DNA from: Nymphaea colorata
Lineage: Eukaryota > Streptophyta > Magnoliopsida > Nymphaeales > Nymphaeaceae
DNA length: 64,000 nt
Assembly: GCF_008831285.2 (NCBI RefSeq)
Contig: NC_045147.1
Location: 16,036,854-16,100,853 of the forward strand
Reading direction: 5' to 3'
A program made the translations under genes and the position numbers. This document shows, piece by piece, positions 63,556 to 64,000 of the stretch (its first letter is position 1; each line of letters starts with the position of its first letter). The notes beneath the pieces are model-generated. The model worked only from the letters and a program-made list of their open reading frames with translations, was not told the origin of the DNA and searched no databases.

Positions 63556-64000
63556 AGTAATAAGCGGTGAGAGGTAAGACAACATATGGGAAGATGCACG
63601 TTTTCCTTCGTAAAATCAGTGTAAAAAACTAATCAGAAGTAGAGAATGTGTTCAGACCGAACAGCCACGTCAGCATTGTCTATTAATTAATTAATTAAAA
63701 AAGCAAATATTCACTGGCCTGTACATGTGTCGTAAATCAGATAAGCACCAAATTGATCTCCAATAGCACATATGCCTTGTGAGGATAATAACACAGAAAA
63801 GTTGATTGACTATCCAGTGACAAAGGCTGGTTATATAAAAGAGATATATCTTTGGTGCACTATCTTTTGAATCATGGTGGAGTTGAAACGAATCAACGAT
63901 CATTACTGTCTTGAATATCTTATTAGATCAGAGTGGTCTCCAATTAGATCAGTAACTCTGTTCCAATGATCGTGCCTTCCATGAATTTACTTGTCTTATA
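63556..64000. other. Right-edge sequence, no gene recognised
   Basis: AT-rich with a short ATTA-type run at 63681-63700. No coding, RNA or repeat feature is supported. Confidence 0.3.

Noticed and set aside
1..64000. Organellar (plastid or mitochondrial) DNA insertion
   Set aside because: I recognised no plastid or mitochondrial gene sequence. A search against organelle genomes would settle short insertions I could miss.

Overview
This window is nuclear DNA from a flowering plant. The genes are plant-type: a plastid-targeted purine enzyme, a very-long-chain fatty acid elongase, a RABA-class GTPase and a FAB1-type lipid kinase. They have canonical GT-AG introns and lie in AT-rich intergenic DNA full of microsatellites and transposon remnants. 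Gene density is low, at four complete genes in 64 kb. The species cannot be fixed from the sequence. The elongase gene is much more GC-rich at third positions than its neighbours.

Layout from left to right: (1) 1-1.7 kb holds the 5' end of a SPRTN/SprT-like protease gene on the minus strand; only its first coding exon lies inside the window. (2) 3.5-4.3 kb is a two-exon RABA6-like GTPase on the minus strand. (3) 9.2-10.6 kb is a short-inverted-repeat-bounded segment carrying a broken OVATE family protein fragment. (4) 11.0-18.3 kb is the complete 12-coding-exon gene for plastid SAICAR synthetase on the plus strand. (5) 18.3-27 kb is repeat-rich intergenic DNA with a tRNA-derived SINE. (6) 27.0-28.5 kb is an intronless 3-ketoacyl-CoA synthase on the plus strand. 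(7) 28.5-35 kb is intergenic with no recognised gene. (8) 35.1-45.7 kb is a complete 11-coding-exon FAB1/PIKfyve-type PI3P 5-kinase on the minus strand, with a FYVE-like domain that keeps its zinc cysteines but not its lipid-binding motif. (9) 46-64 kb is repeat-rich, with SINE, LINE and MITE remnants, long (AT)n tracts and a possible last exon of an unidentified minus-strand gene near the right edge.

The genes are independent transcription units and form no pathway or cluster. Thematically, RABA6 and FAB1 both act in endomembrane traffic, the elongase makes very-long-chain acyl-CoA in the ER, SAICAR synthetase makes purines in the plastid, and SPRTN would repair DNA-protein crosslinks. I found no CRISPR array, rRNA, canonical tRNA gene or organellar insertion, and no evidence of a new gene system. 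The points most worth a second look are the degenerate FYVE domain, the OVATE fragment between inverted repeats, and the unidentified exon at the right edge.
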